DNA from: Zychaea mexicana
Taxonomy: Eukaryota > Mucoromycota > Mucoromycetes > Mucorales > Lichtheimiaceae
Length of the DNA: 64,000 nucleotides
Direction: 5' to 3'
Assembly: GCF_025766255.1 (NCBI RefSeq)
Contig: NW_026516689.1
Span: 62,001 to 126,000 of the forward strand
Positions 59,335 through 64,000 of this stretch are shown here, one piece after another (position 1 is the first letter of the stretch; the number at the start of each line of letters is the position of its first letter). Below the pieces are notes generated by a model. The model saw only the letters and a program-made list of their open reading frames with translations. It did not search any database and had not been told where the DNA came from. Both the position numbers and the translations under genes were made by a program.

Positions 59335-61695
59335 AAAAACACTTGTAAATTTTTCCATACCCATACTTTTTTTTCCTTTTGTTTATCTAGCTCGTTTTTA
59401 AAAACAGTTCCAGAAAGAACAATAAATTTGTACATAACCTTCTTGACTCTGTTGCCTCAATTGCTATGCTATATTTGCTCAGTCTATAATTCTTGCCAAA
59501 AAAAGGAAGCGTGTCGTACAGCGAGTTTCCTCGTGTCACTCATGACTTCATTAGGTTCCCGGATTACATAAGCTTACGTAACATGACCTAGGAGGATTGT
59601 TGCTGCATGCTTCTCGTATCATGTTTCCCTTTGCTACTGGTTCAATTAAATAGTACTGTTGAATTCTTGAAAATCGTATTAGATATTCCAATTTTATTTA
59701 CGGGCGAAAGCTTGGCCGTCCAATTCAGTGGCTTGACAATGCTCTATTGACCTACAGTAAAATAATGTGCTGCATAAAATCAGGGATGTCCGGACATGAT
59801 ATCCATCCATGTTGCACCTTTCTTTTTCTTGCGTGATGTCACATCATCGAGCTGTTATAGAGAAAATAACTGTGCTATGTAGAGTAAGAACTAGCAACAA
59901 TATAGCGTATGCATGATAAGTCTAGATCACGCCCTAAATATACAGGAGTTTCGTAACATACGCATAACCACGCCGATTGAATATCTTCGAAAAACACGTA
60001 CACACAAAATCTGCTAGCACTTCTAGGGGAAATGCAGATCTTTTGGTTGTAGATGTAATTTGGCGTATCCTTAAAAACATACACTCGTGGATTTTGTGTG
60101 ACACTATGTTCAACGCGCAGATCATATAAACTTGAATAATAGCGACACTCAGGTAATATATTGATGAGTGTAGCTGAAAGAGAGGACGGTGTATACACTA
60201 CAAAATACCATGACTAGTAGTGGTTCTCTCTTTCTAGCATAGTATCAGCTTATCTAGGATATAATACAATCTTTCTTTTCTGTCGATCGATATCATATAG
60301 AGAGAGACTGTTACTTTATTAATTTTGCCCTGCCTGTTACTTAATTTAACACCATCGATGATTGATCGAGCGCATAGATAATACATTTATGCACGAAACA
60401 GCTTCACAGCTTTGACTGATTTATCACTATGCGTGCTGCTGCTGCTGCTGCTGTGCTTTCTTGCAGTATACAAAGAGGTGCTCACTCTTGCCACAGTATT
60501 TTCTGTCATTTTTTGTTGCAAAGGTACGATTTAAACTCGTTTTTTTATTAGCCCCTTTCACATTAAGTTCGCTATGTTAATAATTTTGGATAGAGCTTCC
60601 CAAAGAGTTGCCGCAGGCAGTTTTCACTTTCGTAGTATATACCCGTAAGCACTTCTGCAGCAGTATCAAGCGTGCAGTAGTAAAGAGGACCGCATCATTA
60701 TCATGGCTTATCTATATAGTACGTTGCGTGTTGCACCAAGCGCAACGCAAGGGATATGCCGGGGAGAAGGAAAAATCAAAAGCCAGGGTCGCCTATATGG
60801 GGATATCTTGTATATGGGGGGCGATCTGCTGAATTTGTTGCGATCGAAGTTTACGATAAACAATCGCTATCACATAGTCTTTGATTATCTAGCGGTATAT
60901 CGGACCGTTGATGATGAGCATTTAAGATTTCTTGATGCTAAAGTGGCCAATTGCTTTGGGAAAAAGCTGGAGTTGGTATTATGTGCAAGCTTACAACGGT
61001 TCTTTCTTTCATCGTTGCTGCCACCTATAACCATGTTCAAGGAGACCAACTCAAGCTATTATGGGTGCGAGGAGGAATCGTTCGTACCTGCTGCAGCAGG
61101 TGTGTCTATGCTTTAACGGTCGAGACCGTTAATCAAGTCTTTTTGGTGCCAGAACTTGCTGGTAGGGCACGTTACAACAAACTTTCTACACTTGCTTGCA
61201 AAGTAAATCTCTATCAGAAAATGTTGGAAGAGAAGAACTGATACTAACATTGATATTGCAAAATGTCTCGTTTAAATATAGATTGCGTTGTTCACCAGGC
61301 ATTGTTGCCGTCGCTCACTACTAATTTCTGTGCTCGTACTACCCCTTAGCCATTTGCTTTGTCTTTTGTTAGAGCTATTCTTCAACTATGTGATCGCACG
61401 TTCTCTTGTTGTCATTACCATCAACGTTTTTGGACACCTAAAGGTTAAGAAAAAATTGCTCCTATTTTCGCAAATAAAAGCCCCTTATCCTAGAGAAGCA
61501 CTTTTTTCGCAAGCCAATGACTACTCTCCCCTCGGAGAATCAGCGCCCATTTACCATATTATGAATATTATGCCGTTCGCCCTTGCAGCAGCATTATGTA
61601 TCTCTTTCTTTCTCTCTTTTATACTTGACCCCGAAAAGAAAAAGAGAAAAACTTACTGGTTGTTCATGCTTCTTTCTTTTCTTTCATCCAAAATC
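59335..61695. other. Intergenic region, one weak open frame
   Basis: No firmly supported gene. A CTG/GCT run lies at 60436-60453. An ATG-started frame at 60703-61116 (137 codons; LYGDILYMGGDLLNLLRSKF, VFDYLAVYRTVDDEHLRFLD) has a coding-like composition in its middle but no family match and overlaps another open frame at 60951-61241. I treat it as unproven. The last 200 bp are pyrimidine-rich and serve as leader of the glycosyltransferase gene. Confidence 0.35.
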
Positions 61696-63140
61696 ATGGC
61701 ACCGTCCAAATCTATCAAATATTTACTTTTCATTTACGTTGCTGGCTCGCTATTTTATGCTACGTTTCACGTTCTTCAGTTGAGCCAGAACAGTCCCCCT
61801 GTACCGCGACATGTCCGTCCTGGTGGTCGAATTGCACCTCGTTCTGCTCAAGATGAACCAATGTTCCAGCAACAACAGCATGTTCTCGCAACAACAACAA
61901 CAACAGCAGCAACTCATCGAGGACGGCAGCAGCAGCAGCCCACTCTGAGTGCGTAACAAGATGAATGATGTCAAAATACAATCATCTGACCAACTCTTTT
62001 TCTTCACTCTGGGTTTTAGATGACTTGACCATGTCGAAAGTATTCTACAGCTCCATGGGCAGCCAGAAAAACGTCCACCCGTACTTTTTTAAATCGAAAG
62101 CGACACATAGCAACGACGACATAACCATCGCAACACTTGTCACGCCAAACCGTTTCCATGTTCTGAGTCGTCTTGCAACCAACTATGGAGGACCCATCTC
62201 CGCCGCCATTCATATCAGCAATACGGATGACGGCCAGGACGCATTGACGGAGCTGTATCAGCTTATGGAAAACAGTCCCGACATGCAGCAGCACGTCGAC
62301 GTGCATTTGATTATCGACGATTATGACCGCCAATTCAACATGTGGAGAAACGTGGCGAAACTATTCGCCCAAACCGAGTATGTCATGATGCTTGATGTCG
62401 ATTTTCATGTTTGCACCAAATTCCCGTCGTCCCTGCGTCTGCTTGCGCCAGATCTAAAGCAAAAACTAGATTCGGGCCGAGCAGCACTAGTAGTGCCTGC
62501 GTTTGAGTACCTGGATCAGCAGGATGGTGAAGACTGGCGTCATTTTCCATCGCGTAAGGACCAGCTTATGCAGCAGCCCATTGACATGTTCCATCGCTCA
62601 TGGACTCGCGGCCACGGCTCGACAAACTACACAAAGTGGTATCAGGCAACAGAGCCGTACAAAGTGGTCGATTATAACTATTCGTACGAGCCCTATGTGA
62701 TTATAAAAAAACAGGGGACACCCTGGTGCGACGAGCGCTTTATCGGGTACGGCGCCAATAAAGCAGCGTGTTTGTACGAGATCTATCTTTCTGGCATCGA
62801 GTACTGGGTCCTGCCCAACGATTTCATCATCCACCAGACACACCATTACCCAGAACAAACACGTAATAAAGAGGTAAACGGCATCCTCTTTGTTCTTGTT
62901 CCTTTTTTTCTTTGTAAAGCGCGCTATTACCAACTCATATGTTTATGTACTTGAATATTATAGCGCTGGTATAATCGGAAGCTATACACGAATTTCAGGG
63001 AGGAGTTGTGCCTTAGATACGCCCGAAAGATGATGGCAGATGGCGAGTGGGAGACGGCCAGGGCAGATAACCTCAAAGTCGAGTGTGCTAAAATCAAGGG
63101 ATTTGCTACTACTATACAAAGAATTGGCGAAGTAGAGTAA
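61696..63140 (+). CDS. LARGE-like glycosyltransferase (GT49 family), type II membrane
   Basis: Three exons (61696-61948, 62020-62873, 62964-63140) join in frame to 427 residues. The N-terminus MAPSKSIKYLLFIYVAGSLF is a short cytosolic part plus signal-anchor, as in Golgi type II transferases. A Gln/Thr-rich stem (QQQQHVLATTTTTAATHRG) follows. The catalytic domain has ITIATLVTPNRFHVLSRLAT, GPISAAIHISNTDD, NMWRNVAKLFAQTEYVMMLD then VDFHV, in which the D-x-D (DVD) should bind the metal-nucleotide, and DERFIGYGANKAACLYEIYL with WVLPNDFIIHQTHHYPE. This is the pattern of Glyco_transf_49 (LARGE C-terminal domain, B4GAT1). It ends RRWYNRKLYTNFREEL... then QRIGEVE. Acceptor and donor sugars in fungi are unknown to me. 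Confidence 0.85.
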
Positions 63141-63639
63141 TTTTCATTAGTTTATATAATTGCATATCCCGTTTATTACAATTCCCCCCATCATCACCTT
63201 TTTTAATTATCACAACAGCCCTTACACCTATAGAGATAATCCTTCGGCTTTTCCAGCATACCCCATCCCGACATCTTCTTTTCAATCCATGTAATTACAA
63301 AAAAAAGTTGCTAGTCATCTATTCTATGAGCAGAAGCTGTTAATGATATACAGCAATCAAAAGAGCGGGTTTCATTGTCGGCTTCACCAAATTTGGCTGT
63401 GTCACGCTTGCAGAGTTGGCGGGAGCTCATCATCCGCCGATTGTTTTTCATTGGACACAATGATTACCATGAACTTGCTGCTGTTTCGAATTGTCAAACA
63501 CAAAACATCCGTAATTTCTTTGTTTATTAGTATATCAAATTTCAAGCTCTTTCTTTTTCTCGTTTTTCTTTCACTTTTTCAACCTGCTTTTTTCTTATCG
63601 CAACAACAACCACAACTACTATTTTATACTCTCATTTTG
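63141..63639. other. Intergenic region downstream of the GT49 gene
   Basis: Holds the 3' end of the glycosyltransferase gene and a C/T-rich stretch that would be the leader of the short peptide gene. The open frame starting at 63343 is not ATG-anchored in a coding-like way. Confidence 0.4.
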
Positions 63640-63797
63640 ATGGATTCAGAAGAGTACCAGCCGTCGTGGATCCGCAACTGTTCCCAAAATTGGGTAAGAA
63701 GGAAATAAAGAAAAGCTACAAGCACGTAGTTATGTTCACTGATACCTCAATCAAAAACATTATATAGGAGCCTTACGGCTGTTTGGATGATGTGTAA
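63640..63797 (+). CDS. Possible two-exon micropeptide gene, 27 residues
   Basis: An ATG after a pyrimidine-rich leader opens MDSEEYQPSWIRNCSQNW, followed by a strong donor (GTAAGA at 63694). A TATATAG acceptor at 63761-63767 continues in phase as EPYGCLDDV and stops. Both splice signals are good and two Cys are present, but the product is only 27 residues and matches nothing I know. It may instead be a non-coding transcript. Confidence 0.25.
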
Positions 63798-64000
63798 TGT
63801 GCATTATTTTCATGCTACTGCAAATAAAAAACAATGCAAGCATTATGTGAACATAGCGACTCATCATCATCTACCTATCGTCCTTTCTACTAGACATTTA
63901 AAGCTTATCCCTACACTTTTTCTGATTTTACTTGCTCCACTCCGTCTTTACATCCTGCTCTTCAAACGTGACCCTCTCACCCATGATGTGGCACAAAGTC
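63798..64000. other. Right window edge
   Basis: Short stretch without a recognisable feature; may hold the start of a gene lying beyond the window. Confidence 0.4.

Noticed and set aside
1..64000. tRNA and rRNA genes
   Set aside because: Scanned by eye for A/B-box-like and T-arm motifs (for example GGTTCRA) on both strands and found none in a cloverleaf context. A covariance-model scan would be decisive.

Overview
The window is nuclear DNA of a filamentous fungus. Genes are split by many short introns (about 50-160 nt, GT-AG with a few GC-AG), there are no operons or Shine-Dalgarno sites, and the gene content is fungal: Zn2Cys6 regulator, Snf5, AP-3 mu, Trm4, malate synthase, ribosomal uL23. 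A Mutator-like transposase with an OTU protease domain and the general look of the proteins suggest an early-diverging fungus of the Mucoromycota (Mucorales-like). That placement is an inference from memory of family resemblance, not from a search.

Layout, left to right. 1-3.4 kb: one C2H2 zinc-finger gene and unassigned DNA. 3.45-5.07 kb (-): complete 3-phosphoglycerate dehydrogenase. 6.3-9.3 kb (+): decayed MULE/FAR1-type transposase with an OTU domain, broken by frameshifts and stops. 9.5-13.2 kb: gene-poor, with GT and CT microsatellites. 13.2-16.3 kb (+): Zn2Cys6 regulator whose zinc cluster is split over microexons. 16.66-23.6 kb (-): a bZIP protein, an AIG1-like membrane hydrolase candidate, a TMEM62-like membrane phosphoesterase and uL23. 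23.7-26.4 kb: empty apart from a possible HTH remnant. 26.5 kb (+): a 63-residue small subunit of serine palmitoyltransferase. 27-28.4 kb (-): Gln/Asn/His- and acid-rich protein of unknown function. 28.4-32.5 kb: decayed, repeat-bearing DNA. 32.5-37.6 kb (-): Snf5 with a C-terminal GATA-like finger, then AP-3 mu. 38.3-40.8 kb (+): two tandem SAM methyltransferases. 41.06-44.4 kb (+): tRNA m5C methyltransferase Trm4. 44.76-45.95 kb (+): sorbitol/xylitol-type dehydrogenase. 46.4-50.8 kb (-): two tandem inorganic pyrophosphatases with signal peptides. 52.9-54.2 kb (+): second AIG1-like gene. 57.3-59.3 kb (+): malate synthase without an evident PTS1. 61.7-63.1 kb (+): GT49-type glycosyltransferase.

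The window is mostly housekeeping euchromatin with no biosynthetic cluster. Its themes are small local duplications (methyltransferases, secretory pyrophosphatases), one duplication separated by about 35 kb (AIG1-like pair), and lipid or membrane enzymes (small SPT subunit, AIG1-like proteins, TMEM62-like). Gene models were rebuilt by hand from reading frames, splice signals and remembered family sequences. Codon phase was checked across every junction for PHGDH, Zn2Cys6, bZIP, both AIG1-like genes, uL23, ssSPT, both methyltransferases, the dehydrogenase, malate synthase and GT49. Other models are less exact.
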